Source: Pelomonas saccharophila_A
GTDB taxonomy: Bacteria; Pseudomonadota; Gammaproteobacteria; Burkholderiales; Burkholderiaceae_C
NCBI RefSeq assembly: GCF_031458095.1
Contig: NZ_JAVDXU010000001.1
Coordinates: forward strand, 124,001-188,000
Reading direction: 5' to 3'
DNA length: 64,000 nucleotides
Notes under the pieces: generated by a model
Databases searched by the model: none
What the model was told of the DNA's origin: nothing
The model's input: the letters and a program-made list of their open reading frames with translations, nothing else
Shown: positions 1 to 8,104 of the stretch, one piece after another
Position numbering within the stretch: the first letter of the stretch is position 1
Layout: each line of letters opens with the position of its first letter
Program-made: the position numbers and the translations under genes

Positions 1-171
1 CACGAGCCCGAGTTGCTGCACATCTTCCAGCACGCCAGCGGCCGCTACGGCACGACGCTGGACTATCTGCTGCGCACCGTACAGGGTTTGCGCGAGCACG
101 GGATCCGGGACATGGAATTGGAGCGCCAGGCCCACCTGGCCGCGCAGCACGGGCTGTGCGCGCCGCTTTGA
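1..171 (+). CDS. ChaC-like gamma-glutamylcyclotransferase, C-terminal fragment
   Basis: Only the last 56 codons lie in the window; the frame is open from the first base to a TGA at 169-171. The segment IFQHASGRYGTTLDYLLRT followed by LREHGIRD matches the C-terminal part of ChaC-family gamma-glutamylcyclotransferases, cytoplasmic enzymes that split glutathione to 5-oxoproline and Cys-Gly. The catalytic glutamate lies upstream, outside the window, so activity cannot be judged. The gene converges on the next one, and the two stop codons abut with no spacer. The family call rests on a short stretch; another GGCT-fold protein is possible. Confidence 0.65.
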   Translation, partial: HEPELLHIFQHASGRYGTTLDYLLRTVQGLREHGIRDMELERQAHLAAQHGLCAPL

Positions 172-780
172 CTAGTTTTTGAGCCGCGCCAGGTCTTCGG
201 CGGTATCGACGTCGATGTGCACGCCGGGGTCGTCGACGGCGATGGGCTGTGCCGCATAGCGCGCCACGATGCGCCGCGCGCCCTCGTCGCCCTGCAGGGC
301 CATCAGCTCGGAATAAAGCTCGGTGCCAAAGCCCACCGGATGGCCCTGGATGCCGCGGTACTGCGCGTAGCAGACGGGATAGCGCTCCAGGCCTTCGGCC
401 ACGGCCATGATGGTGTTGGGCTGCACGAACGGCATGTCGGCCGGCAGGATGAGCCAGCCATCGGCGTCGCCGGTCGCGCTGACGCCGGCCACGATGGAAT
501 GGCCCATGCCTATGGGCTGGGGCCGGCCCAGGGCATCGCGCTCGGGCAGGGTCACGACGTCGCGTGCGGCGATCAGCTTGTGCACGGCCGGCGCCAGGGC
601 GGGTGTCGTCACGACGACGACGGGCAGCTGGGTGGCAATCGCGTGGCGCAGGGTGCGCGCCAGCATGGTGTCTCCGCCGGGCGCGCTGCCCAGGTGCTGC
701 TCAAGCTTGTGGCCCGAGCCGCGAAAGCGTGAGCCGCGTCCTGCGGCCAGCACGACGACGGCGGGGCGTCGTTTCATCAT
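172..780 (-). CDS. MocA-like molybdenum cofactor nucleotidyltransferase
   Basis: A 202-residue GT-A fold nucleotidyltransferase. The N-terminal signature VVVLAAGRGSRFRGSGHK is the nucleotide-binding loop of the MobA/MocA group, and LILPADMPF carries the metal-binding Asp. MocA-type enzymes transfer CMP (or GMP) to molybdopterin in the cytoplasm, making the dinucleotide cofactor for molybdenum hydroxylases. The start at 780 is chosen because AAGGAC sits 10 bases upstream of tandem ATG codons at 780 and 777. The frame stays open to 885, but that extension is unlike the family. It is divergent from pdxH. No xanthine dehydrogenase or CoxL genes are nearby, so the substrate is inferred from family only. 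Confidence 0.75.
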   Translation of the reverse strand: MMKRRPAVVVLAAGRGSRFRGSGHKLEQHLGSAPGGDTMLARTLRHAIATQLPVVVVTTPALAPAVHKLIAARDVVTLPERDALGRPQPIGMGHSIVAGVSATGDADGWLILPADMPFVQPNTIMAVAEGLERYPVCYAQYRGIQGHPVGFGTELYSELMALQGDEGARRIVARYAAQPIAVDDPGVHIDVDTAEDLARLKN

Positions 781-900
781 TCGTTGGTCGTCCTTGGAAA
801 ACTGCTGCCGCAACGGGCATGAAGCCCTTTGCTGCGGTGCCACAAGCATGCCGAGTGACCTTGCTCTTGAAACTGGGAGGTTCACTTAAGGGAAGGTCTG

Positions 901-906
901 CATACT
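901..906 (+). promoter_or_regulatory. candidate -10 box (CATACT) of pdxH
   Basis: CATACT ends 8 bases before the pdxH ATG at 915. There is no convincing Shine-Dalgarno in that gap, so a transcript starting about 7 bases below this box would have almost no leader. The -35 region is not clear (TTCACT is 16 bases upstream of an alternative TACTTC reading). Confidence 0.3.
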
Positions 907-914
907 TCGGCCCC

Positions 915-1550
915 ATGAGCAAGCTGAGTGAATTCCGAAAGAGCTACGAACTAGGGGAGCTGGACGAGGCGCAGGCCGCCGATGGGCCGCTCGCCCTCTT
1001 CAATCGCTGGATGGACGAGGCCATTGCCCACGATGTGTCCGAGCCCACGGCCATGACGGTGGCGACCGTCGGCGCCGACCAGCGGCCCTCGACGCGCGTC
1101 GTGCTGCTGAAGGGCTGCGATGCCCGCGGCATGGTCTGGTTCACCAATTACGAAAGCCGCAAAGGTGAGGAGTTAGCAGGCAATCCTTTTGCGGCCCTGC
1201 AATTCCACTGGGTGGAGATGGAGCGCGTGGTGCGCATCGAGGGCCGCGTCGAAAAGACCTCCAGCCAGGAGTCGGACGAGTATTTCAAGAGCCGGCCGCT
1301 GGATTCGCGCCTCGGTGCCTGGGCCTCGCCGCAGAGCCGCGTCATCTCCTCGCGCGCCGTGCTGGTGGCCAATGCGGCCAAGGCGGCCGTCCAGCATGGG
1401 CTCAACCCCGACCGTCCGCCGCATTGGGGCGGCTACCGCCTGGTGCCGGACCGCTATGAGTTCTGGCAGGGGCGCCGTTCGCGCCTGCACGACCGGCTGG
1501 TGTTCACGCGTGACGCCGACCGCTGGATCAGGGAGCGGCTCGCGCCCTAG
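915..1550 (+). CDS. pdxH: pyridoxamine 5'-phosphate oxidase
   Basis: 211 residues, the normal PdxH length. The FMN-dependent enzyme oxidises pyridoxamine or pyridoxine 5'-phosphate to pyridoxal 5'-phosphate, the last step of de novo PLP synthesis and salvage. Typical motifs are present: SEPTAMTVATV, RPSTRVVLLKG, FTNYESRKGEEL, ALQFHW, the RPLDSRLGAWASPQS block, and near the C-terminus YRLVPDRYEFWQG and RLHDR. The start MSKLSEFRKSYE matches the usual PdxH N-terminus; a longer upstream frame exists but is not conserved-looking. Its stop codon overlaps the stop of the convergent DUF3299 gene by 3 bases (genes overlap by 4). Confidence 0.95.
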   Translation: MSKLSEFRKSYELGELDEAQAADGPLALFNRWMDEAIAHDVSEPTAMTVATVGADQRPSTRVVLLKGCDARGMVWFTNYESRKGEELAGNPFAALQFHWVEMERVVRIEGRVEKTSSQESDEYFKSRPLDSRLGAWASPQSRVISSRAVLVANAAKAAVQHGLNPDRPPHWGGYRLVPDRYEFWQGRRSRLHDRLVFTRDADRWIRERLAP

Positions 1551-2032
1551 TTGACGGCGTTGCCGTCTTCGACGCGGTAGTAGAGGCCGTAGGGATCGTC
1601 CATCAGCACGGCCAACTGGCCTTCGACGACGACCGGCTCCAGCGTGTAGCGCACCGGCTTCTTCGTGCGCACTTCCACCAGGCCTTCCGGGCCGGCCGGC
1701 ACGCAGAAGGAGCAGGTGGTCGGCACCGAGGACAGCAGGAAGTGTTGCTGCTTGTCGCCGGCTTCCAGCGGCATCATGAAGCCCTGCACCTTGACCGTCT
1801 TGCGGTCCAGGGCCTGCACGGCGGCCGGGAAGGTCGGCACGATCTTTTTCTTCTCGGCCTTGGCCGTGACCTGGGACAGCAGCTTCCAGGACAGGATGTC
1901 GGCGCGTTCTTCCAGCGGCTTGAAGGGGCTGCGCGGGTCGTGGAAGCCTGGGCCCTGGCCGATGGAGGGCGCGGTCTGGGCGAACACGGCCGCGGCGGCC
2001 AGGCAGAGAACGAGAAGGGGCTTGAACTTCAT
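1547..2032 (-). CDS. DUF3299 periplasmic protein, ZrgD-like
   Basis: A 161-residue protein with a signal peptide (MKFKPLLVLCLAAAAVFA, cut near FAQ/TA) and a DUF3299 domain: LSWKLLSQV, KVQGFMMPLE, and a CxxC pair (C107, C110) in PTTCSFC that probably binds metal. The family is described only as secreted or periplasmic. It is the last gene of the msrA-ATPase-permease operon, 23 bases after the permease stop. The same trio (ATPase, FtsX-like permease, DUF3299) occurs in Vibrio zrgABCDE zinc-uptake loci; here the His-rich ZrgA (DUF2796) is missing. The zinc role is inference from that parallel. Confidence 0.75.
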   Translation of the reverse strand: MKFKPLLVLCLAAAAVFAQTAPSIGQGPGFHDPRSPFKPLEERADILSWKLLSQVTAKAEKKKIVPTFPAAVQALDRKTVKVQGFMMPLEAGDKQQHFLLSSVPTTCSFCVPAGPEGLVEVRTKKPVRYTLEPVVVEGQLAVLMDDPYGLYYRVEDGNAVN

Positions 2033-2055
2033 GATGGTGGGATTGTCGTCCTTGC

Positions 2056-3243
2056 TCAGCGCGGAGCTTGCAGCAGGGTTGTGACATCCAGCCGGTAGGC
2101 CCGCCAGGCCGGCCAGGCGGCGGCCACGAGGGCCAGGCCGCCGGCCAGAGCGGGCACCAGCCACTCCGCATCGCTCCAGCCCAGGGGCCCCAGGCGCAAG
2201 GATTGGCGCTCGGCCAGCAGGCGCTCCAGGACGGCGACCAAGCCATGGCCGGCGGCCAGGCCCAGCGCGGCAGCCAGAGCCGCCAGCAGCAGGGCCTCCA
2301 GGGCGATCAGCGTGGCCACGCGCCGCGCCGGTGCACCCAGCATGCGCAGCATGGCCAGATCGCCCTGGCGGGCCCGCACCGCATGCAGCAGCGCCACCCA
2401 GACCGACAGCCCGGCCGCCACCAGCAGCACGATGCCAAAGCCGCGCAGCACCTCGGTGCCGGCACCCACCAGCCGCATCAGCCGCGCCGTCTCCAGGGCC
2501 GGCGCGGCCGACTGCAGGCCGTCCTGGGCATTGACCCAGCGCGGCAGCATGACGGCCGCCAGCGGGCTGCGGTAGCGCACCAGGGCCAGCGTGATCTCAC
2601 GCTTGTCGTCGTCGCCGGCCTCGCCGGCATGGTGTTCCTCGTGCACCTCCCAGACCGAGGCCAGGTCAGTCAGCACCAGGCGGTCCAGCACACTGCCCGA
2701 TTCGGCCAGCACGCCGACGACCTCGAACTGGTGGTCGCCATGCGCACCACCGCCCTCGGCCAGGCCATGCCTGCCCGCAAAGCGGTCGCCGAGCTTGAGC
2801 CCGCTGACGCGTGCGACCTCGGCGCCGAGCACGGCCTGCATGGGCTTGACCCACAAGGCACCCTGCCCCAGCTTGCCGCCATAGAGGTCGAGATAGTCCG
2901 GCGTCGTGCCGGCGATGCGGTAGCCGCGGAAGGAGTCCCCCAGGGAAAGCGGCACGGCCTGGGCCACCAGGGGTTGCTGCTTCAGCAGCTCCAGCGTCGC
3001 CAGCGGGATATTGCCGGTCGGCGCATCGAGGTGGAAGACGCCGGCCAGCATGATCTGCATGGGGCTGCCCTTGGCGCCGACGACGAGGTCGATGCTGGCG
3101 AGGTCGCGCCTGAGCCCGGCCTCGACCTGGGCGCTGGCGCGCAGCACAAAGGTCATGGCGGCAAGGCCCAGGGTCAGCAACAGCAGATTCAGCGCCGTGG
3201 TCAGCGGGCTGGACCAGAGATAGCGCCAGGCCAGGCGAATCAT
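2056..3243 (-). CDS. FtsX-like ABC transporter permease with His-rich periplasmic loop
   Basis: 395 residues: one N-terminal membrane segment (about 15-35), a large periplasmic domain (about 38-265) and three C-terminal segments (about 268-390), the MacB/FtsX layout. The stretch VGAKGSPMQIMLAGVFHLD is typical of permeases paired with DUF3299 proteins. Two His clusters lie in the periplasmic domain: H159, H168, H171, and H201, H204, H205 followed by an acidic run (residues 207-216). They look like a metal-binding loop. Start and stop overlap the ATPase gene by ATGA, indicating translational coupling. Substrate is unknown; zinc or another divalent metal is inferred from the histidines and the operon. 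Confidence 0.8.
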   Translation of the reverse strand: MIRLAWRYLWSSPLTTALNLLLLTLGLAAMTFVLRASAQVEAGLRRDLASIDLVVGAKGSPMQIMLAGVFHLDAPTGNIPLATLELLKQQPLVAQAVPLSLGDSFRGYRIAGTTPDYLDLYGGKLGQGALWVKPMQAVLGAEVARVSGLKLGDRFAGRHGLAEGGGAHGDHQFEVVGVLAESGSVLDRLVLTDLASVWEVHEEHHAGEAGDDDKREITLALVRYRSPLAAVMLPRWVNAQDGLQSAAPALETARLMRLVGAGTEVLRGFGIVLLVAAGLSVWVALLHAVRARQGDLAMLRMLGAPARRVATLIALEALLLAALAAALGLAAGHGLVAVLERLLAERQSLRLGPLGWSDAEWLVPALAGGLALVAAAWPAWRAYRLDVTTLLQAPR

Positions 3244-3944
3244 CGCGTCACCCCACTGGACCAGAAGGTCGTCGGGTCCGACGACGCGTCGCCGGCCTGC
3301 CCGGGCAGCACCAGCTCGGCCACGTCATCCCGCTCACCCAGCGCGTCGATGACGCGGCTGTCGTGGCTGGCGATGATCAGCGTGCAATCCTCGCGCTCGG
3401 CCGTGGTCAGCAGCAGGGCCAGCATGTGCAGCGCGTGCTCGTCGTCCAGGCTGGCGGTGGGCTCATCGGCCAACAGCAGGCCGGGGCGGCGCATCAGCGC
3501 CCGAGCAAGGGCCACACGCTGGGCCTGGCCGACGCTGAGCTGGTGGGGTCGGCGTCCGGCAAATTCGGTGAGGCCCAGCGCTCCGAGCAACTCGGCCGCA
3601 CGTTCGCGGTCGACACCCTGCCCTGCCGCCAGCGCCGGCAGCGCGAGGTTCTCCGCCACCGTCAGCGCTTCGCTCAAATGCAGGCGCTGCGGCACGACGC
3701 CCAACGTCGCACCGCGCCAGGCATCCAGCTCACGCGGGCTCATGCCCTGCAACTCCGCGCCGGCGACGATCAGCTCACCCTGCTGCACGCGCAGCAGGCC
3801 GGCCAGCAGGGCCAGCAAGGTCGACTTTCCCGAACCCGAGGCCCCACGCAGCAGCAGATGCCGCCCCGGGGCGAGCGCGAAATCGGCATAGGCGATCTCA
3901 GCGCCGCCGGCATAGCGATGACGCAGGCCGCCCCAGGCCAGCAT
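3240..3944 (-). CDS. ABC transporter ATP-binding protein
   Basis: A 234-residue MacB/LolD-type ATPase from the ATG at 3944. Walker A is RGASGSGKST, the ABC signature is LSVGQAQRVALARAL, Walker B is GLLLADEPTASLD, and the switch His is in IIASHD. It powers the membrane permease encoded by the next gene, with which it overlaps by 4 bases. The ATG shares one base with the TGA of msrA (TGATG). A longer frame runs back inside msrA but adds nothing conserved. The pair most resembles ABC modules next to DUF3299 genes rather than a true MacB antibiotic exporter, since no MacA adaptor is present. Confidence 0.88.
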   Translation of the reverse strand: MLAWGGLRHRYAGGAEIAYADFALAPGRHLLLRGASGSGKSTLLALLAGLLRVQQGELIVAGAELQGMSPRELDAWRGATLGVVPQRLHLSEALTVAENLALPALAAGQGVDRERAAELLGALGLTEFAGRRPHQLSVGQAQRVALARALMRRPGLLLADEPTASLDDEHALHMLALLLTTAEREDCTLIIASHDSRVIDALGERDDVAELVLPGQAGDASSDPTTFWSSGVTR

Positions 3945-4480
3945 CACTTGACCAGGCGCTTGAAGCTGGCCAGGAACTTCTCCACCTTGCCGGCGACGAC
4001 GAAGGCGCAATAGCCCTGGTCCGGATTGCGGGCGTAGTAGTGCTGGTGGTAGGCCTCGGCCGGGTGGTAGTTGGTCTCGGGCAGCAACTCGGTCACGGCG
4101 CGGCCGGCGTGGTGGTCGTTGACCTCCTTCAGCACTTCAGCCGCCAGCTGCCTCTGCGCCTCGGTATGCCAGTAGATGCCGGAGCGGTATTGGGTGCCGA
4201 CATCGGCGCCCTGGCGGTTCAGCGTCGTCGGGTCGTGGATGGTGAAGAAGACTTCGAGCAGCTCGCGCAGCGAGACCTCGGCCGGGTCGAAATCGATGCG
4301 CACCACCTCGGCGAAACCGGTGTTGCCGCCGCAGACGGCCTCATAGGTGGGCTTGGCGCCCTGGCCGTTGCTGTAGCCGTTCTCGACGTGGTGGACGCCG
4401 CGCACGCGCTCGTAGACGGCCTCCAGGCACCAGAAGCAGCCGCCCCCAAGGGTGATGCGTTCAAGATTGGGCTGGGTCAT
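3944..4480 (-). CDS. msrA: peptide methionine sulfoxide reductase MsrA
   Basis: 178 residues. MsrA reduces methionine-S-sulfoxide in proteins using thioredoxin. The catalytic motif GGGCFWC places the nucleophile at C15 and a second Cys at C18; ENGYSNG, HDPTTLNRQGADVGTQYRS and the C-terminal HPAEAYHQHYY are standard family blocks. It has no signal peptide, so it acts in the cytoplasm. It is the first gene of a four-gene minus-strand operon, and its TGA overlaps the ATPase start by one base. Linking an oxidative repair enzyme to a metal-type ABC system suggests a stress-related operon, but that is inference. Confidence 0.93.
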   Translation of the reverse strand: MTQPNLERITLGGGCFWCLEAVYERVRGVHHVENGYSNGQGAKPTYEAVCGGNTGFAEVVRIDFDPAEVSLRELLEVFFTIHDPTTLNRQGADVGTQYRSGIYWHTEAQRQLAAEVLKEVNDHHAGRAVTELLPETNYHPAEAYHQHYYARNPDQGYCAFVVAGKVEKFLASFKRLVK

Positions 4481-4578
4481 CGCTTAACTCCATCATTCGT
4501 TTTACGGCCGGACGAGACGCGGACGAGTGCCTTACCCAGCGGCCGCCGTGGATCTGGCTTTGCCAGGCCACCAGCGGC

Positions 4579-4606
4579 GCCCCCTTGAGGGGGCTCGCGA
4601 AGCGAG
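4579..4606. terminator. double-hairpin intergenic repeat, likely terminator
   Basis: Two adjacent perfect hairpins: GCCCCC-TTGA-GGGGGC at 4579-4594 and CTCGC-GAA-GCGAG at 4594-4606, followed by TAGGGGGTGGG. The pattern resembles a short repeat that I recall as common between genes in Comamonadaceae and related Burkholderiales. It lies 13 bases past the DUF748 stop and upstream of msrA, so it probably ends the long DUF748 transcript. No T-run follows on the minus strand. Confidence 0.55.
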
Positions 4607-4618
4607 TAGGGGGTGGGC

Positions 4619-7600
4619 TCATTGCGCGGCAAGGGAAAGTTCAACATGGGGGCGCCAGGTCTCGTCGCAACCCTGGTCGCAGAGCTTGGGGGCGGCGAGG
4701 AAGACGCGGGCGTTGGGCGCGCCGCGGGCCAGCAGGGCGTCGCGCACGGCGGTAGCGCGGGCCACGGCGAGCTGGCGCAGCGCCTCGTCGTCGATGGCAT
4801 AGCTGCCCATCAACAGGCCGCGCATCTGCGCCGGCGGCAGATCCTTGGCCAGGCCGATCAGGTTCTTGGGTTTGTTGGGCAGCTTGGTGGCGTCGTACAG
4901 GCGCTTGAGGGCCGCATCGGGTGAGGCCGCGTTCTCTGCCTTCAGCGCACTGGCCAGGCGTTGCTCGCGCAGGGCCTGGCCCTCGGCGGCGATGCCGGCC
5001 CAGCCCGTCAGCGTCAGCTGCACGCCAGGCTTGTCGATGAGCAGCTTGGCGATGCGGTCGAGCTTGGCCACATCGCCCAGCTCGGTGCCGCCGGGCGCAA
5101 AGGCGATCTGGGCCTCCTCGGGGGCGTCGCTGCCGCTGAAGAGGGCAAAGGGCGAGGTCAAGGCCTTGCCGATGAGGTTCAGGAAGAGCCGCCAGACCAG
5201 ACCGCCGACGCTGAAATCGGGATCGTTCAGCGAGCCGCTGACCGGCAGGTTGATGTCGATGACGCCATTGCCGTCCTTCAACAGAGCGACGGCAAAGCGC
5301 ACCGGCAGCGAGGTTGCGTCGGGGCTGTCGACGCGCTCGCCAAAGGTCAGCTGGTTCAGGATGATCTGGTTGCTGGCCACGAGCTGGCCGCCGGGTTCGA
5401 CCTTGTAGCGCAGCTTGGTGGACAGCTTGCCGCGCTCGATGGCGTAGCCGGCGTATTTGGCGGCATAGGGCGACAGCGGCACCAGTTCGATGTCGGTCGC
5501 GTTGGCCGCGATGTCCATGGCCAGCGGCGCGCCAGGCTTGAGCTGGCCGTCGATCTCCAGCAGGCCGGTGCCGGCGACCTTGCCCTTCAGCGTCAGCGGC
5601 GCCATTGCGGTACTCGTCGACGAGAAGGCGCCCAGGGACCCCTGCAGCTCGGTCAGGCGGGCGCTGTAGTTGGGTTTCACGAAGCGGTCGTTGAAGTCGA
5701 CGATGCCGCGGTTGACGCGGATGCGTTCGGCGGCGAACTCGGCAGGCGGCGCCGACGCAGGGGAAGCCGGCGCAGCCGCCGCTTCGGCGGGGCCGATGTC
5801 GCGCAGATTGAAACGACCCTGGTCGCTGACGATCAATCGCGCGTACACGTCGTCCAGCAGCGCGTCCTTCACAGCCAGCTTGGGCGGCGCGCCGGGCGCC
5901 AGGGCGAGCTTGAGGCCGTCCAGCTGCAGGGCCTGCCAGCTCAGCAGGTCTTCGCCGACGACGCGCTGGCCATCGACGACACGCGTCTGCAGCAGGGCCA
6001 GCGGCCCGACGCGCACATCGCCACCAACGCTGGCCGTCCAAGCATTGCCGGCTTGCTGGGCCGTGACTTCGGCCTTGAGCCCTAGCTCGGCGCGCTGCAG
6101 CTGCAGGCCCCAGGCGGGGTCGAGATAGGCGTTGAGCAGATGCAATGGCAGGGCCTTGGCCTGCACCGTGCCGGTGGCCGACAGCGGCGCCAAGCCGAAC
6201 TTGCCGTTCCACTGCAGGCTGCCCGCGCTGGCGGCCATGGGCTGGTCATTCGCGCCCAGGGCAGCGAGCTGGGCGGTGACCTGGGCCTGCACCGGCGCGG
6301 TGGTCGGCCAGCTCAGTGCAGCCAATTGCAGGCGCAGCGGCTCGACAGCCAGGGCCACCGGCGGCACACCCGCCGGCACGGCGGCGTCCTGCCAGCGCAG
6401 CGCGCCGCGTTCGACGTTCAGCGCAGCCAACTGCAGCTTCCAGACCGGGCCGGCGGCAGAGGCGGCGCTGTCGGGCGGCATCAGCCCGGCGATATTGAGG
6501 CGGCCACCGGCTTCGCGGGCCAGCTGGGCGCGCGGGGCGTCCAGCGTCAGCGTGCCCAGGGTGATGGTGTGGGCAGCGGGTTCGATACCGGCCTTGTCGA
6601 GCTGGGCCGAGGCCAGGGTCACAAGCTTGGGCGCACCGGGCAGGCCGAGCCTGGCGTCATTGACGCGCAGCTCCGCAAGGCTGAGCTGCAGACGATCGGC
6701 AGCGCCTTCGGCCAGCGGGTTCTTGATGCTGAGCCCGGCCTTGGTGGACACGCCGGCCGTCAGCCTGGCGCCACCCGGCAGCGGCAGCCAGTCGGCCACG
6801 CGCTCGAGGGCGAGGCCCGTCAATTCGGCATCGGCCTGCAGCAGTTCGGGTGCCAGCTGGGCCTTGGCCGTCAGCGTGGCCTGGTCCAGGCGCAGGCTGA
6901 CATCGAGCCGGGCGGGCGCCTTCAGGGGCCAGGCCGTAGCGCCGAGCTTGAGCTGGACGGCCTCCAGGGCGAGGTCCTTGTTGACGTTGAAGCGGCCCTC
7001 CCTGACCTCCAGCCCGGCCAGGCTGAACTGCCAGGGTGTCGCCGCTGGCGTGGAAGCTTCGGCCGACGCCTTGGGCAAGGGGCGCAGCCAGGCATGGGGC
7101 GATTCCAGCAGGATGGCGCCAAAGCCAAGCTGGCGCCGCAGTGGCTGCACGTCGGCCAGCGGCAGGCTGAGCTTCTTGAAGCCCAGCAGGGGCTGGCCAT
7201 CGGGCTGGTTCAAGGCCAGCTCATGCAACTGGACCAGGCCGCTGAGCTTCACGCCCGGCGGTTGCTTGGGACGCTCGGCAAAGTCCAGGGCCAGGTCGAC
7301 ATCGAGCTTGCCGCCAGCCACTCGCACCGGCGCGCTGGCGGGCACATAGGCCGCCAGCGTCTCGAGATCCAGACCGGCGAACTTGAAGGACAGGCGCGCG
7401 CTGACGTCCTCGTCGAAGGGCAAAGCCTCGCCGCGGCTGTCGAAGGCGACGCCGTCGAGCTTGCCGCTCAGATGCGGCTGCACCTTGACCTTGACGTCGG
7501 CCGGCAGCGTCGACATGAAGGGCAGGGCCAGGTGCAGGCCGGCCAGTTCGTGCTTGCGTTGCACGGGGCGGTCGTCGAAGACCACCCGACCGTCGGCCAG

Positions 7601-8077
7601 CTCGATGTTGTAGACGGCGAATTCGGGATCGGGCTCGTCCGTCGCGCCCGGCTTGGCGGCGAAGCGCTGGATCAGGTCGTCGATGTCGTAGCGGCCCTCG
7701 GCCACGCGGGCCACACGCAGCTCGGGCTGGGTCAGGGCCAGGGACTCGATGACGGCCCGGCCGCGCAGCAGGGAGCGCAGCGACAGGGCGGCGTCCATCT
7801 TCTTCAGCTTGAACAGGGGCGGCTGCTTCGGCTCAGCGCCGGCAATGCTCAGGCCTTCGACGACCAGGGCCAGGCGCCAGGGCTGGAAACTGGCCTCCTC
7901 GATGCTGACCGGCCGGCCCAGGGCCTCGGTCGCCAGGGCCGCGCCGCGGCCGGTGACCCAGCCCGGCAGGGCCAGCGTCACGATGAGCAGCAGCAGCGTG
8001 ACCAAGGCCGAAAGGGCGGCCAAAGTCCAAAGGGTGATGCGGAGGGGGGAGCGGGCAGCAGTCGTCACGGCAGACAC
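4619..8077 (-). CDS. DUF748 / AsmA-like envelope protein
   Basis: 1152 residues. One N-terminal membrane anchor (about 13-38, ITLWTLAALSALVTLLLL) is followed by a long periplasmic region. Features typical of DUF748 proteins of the AsmA superfamily are visible: VTGRGAALATEALGRPVSIEEASFQPW, many repeated LxLxxL beta segments, and a C-terminal region (about 980-1148) with OmpA-like character (IAFAPGGTELG, LTLTGWAG). AsmA-like proteins are thought to form beta-groove bridges that move phospholipids between the inner and outer membranes. The exact role of this member is unknown. It is transcribed alone, divergently from the YdcF-like gene, with only 27 bases between the two starts. Confidence 0.85.
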   Translation of the reverse strand: MSAVTTAARSPLRITLWTLAALSALVTLLLLIVTLALPGWVTGRGAALATEALGRPVSIEEASFQPWRLALVVEGLSIAGAEPKQPPLFKLKKMDAALSLRSLLRGRAVIESLALTQPELRVARVAEGRYDIDDLIQRFAAKPGATDEPDPEFAVYNIELADGRVVFDDRPVQRKHELAGLHLALPFMSTLPADVKVKVQPHLSGKLDGVAFDSRGEALPFDEDVSARLSFKFAGLDLETLAAYVPASAPVRVAGGKLDVDLALDFAERPKQPPGVKLSGLVQLHELALNQPDGQPLLGFKKLSLPLADVQPLRRQLGFGAILLESPHAWLRPLPKASAEASTPAATPWQFSLAGLEVREGRFNVNKDLALEAVQLKLGATAWPLKAPARLDVSLRLDQATLTAKAQLAPELLQADAELTGLALERVADWLPLPGGARLTAGVSTKAGLSIKNPLAEGAADRLQLSLAELRVNDARLGLPGAPKLVTLASAQLDKAGIEPAAHTITLGTLTLDAPRAQLAREAGGRLNIAGLMPPDSAASAAGPVWKLQLAALNVERGALRWQDAAVPAGVPPVALAVEPLRLQLAALSWPTTAPVQAQVTAQLAALGANDQPMAASAGSLQWNGKFGLAPLSATGTVQAKALPLHLLNAYLDPAWGLQLQRAELGLKAEVTAQQAGNAWTASVGGDVRVGPLALLQTRVVDGQRVVGEDLLSWQALQLDGLKLALAPGAPPKLAVKDALLDDVYARLIVSDQGRFNLRDIGPAEAAAAPASPASAPPAEFAAERIRVNRGIVDFNDRFVKPNYSARLTELQGSLGAFSSTSTAMAPLTLKGKVAGTGLLEIDGQLKPGAPLAMDIAANATDIELVPLSPYAAKYAGYAIERGKLSTKLRYKVEPGGQLVASNQIILNQLTFGERVDSPDATSLPVRFAVALLKDGNGVIDINLPVSGSLNDPDFSVGGLVWRLFLNLIGKALTSPFALFSGSDAPEEAQIAFAPGGTELGDVAKLDRIAKLLIDKPGVQLTLTGWAGIAAEGQALREQRLASALKAENAASPDAALKRLYDATKLPNKPKNLIGLAKDLPPAQMRGLLMGSYAIDDEALRQLAVARATAVRDALLARGAPNARVFLAAPKLCDQGCDETWRPHVELSLAAQ

Positions 8078-8104
8078 ATTATTGATGTCGGCGATGATGA
8101 TGCC

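Noticed and set aside
206..900. Plus-strand frames over the mocA-like gene leading into pdxH.
   Set aside because: They are mirrors of the nucleotidyltransferase gene and give pdxH an N-terminal extension unlike any family member.
2068..3891. A 607-codon plus-strand frame over the ABC permease and ATPase genes.
   Set aside because: It is rich in Gln, Arg and Ala without any domain, the usual mirror of high-GC coding sequence; the minus-strand frames have clear ABC motifs.
6140..8104. Long plus-strand extension in front of the YdcF-like gene.
   Set aside because: It lies antisense to the DUF748 gene and has shadow composition; the domain begins only after the GTG at 8105.
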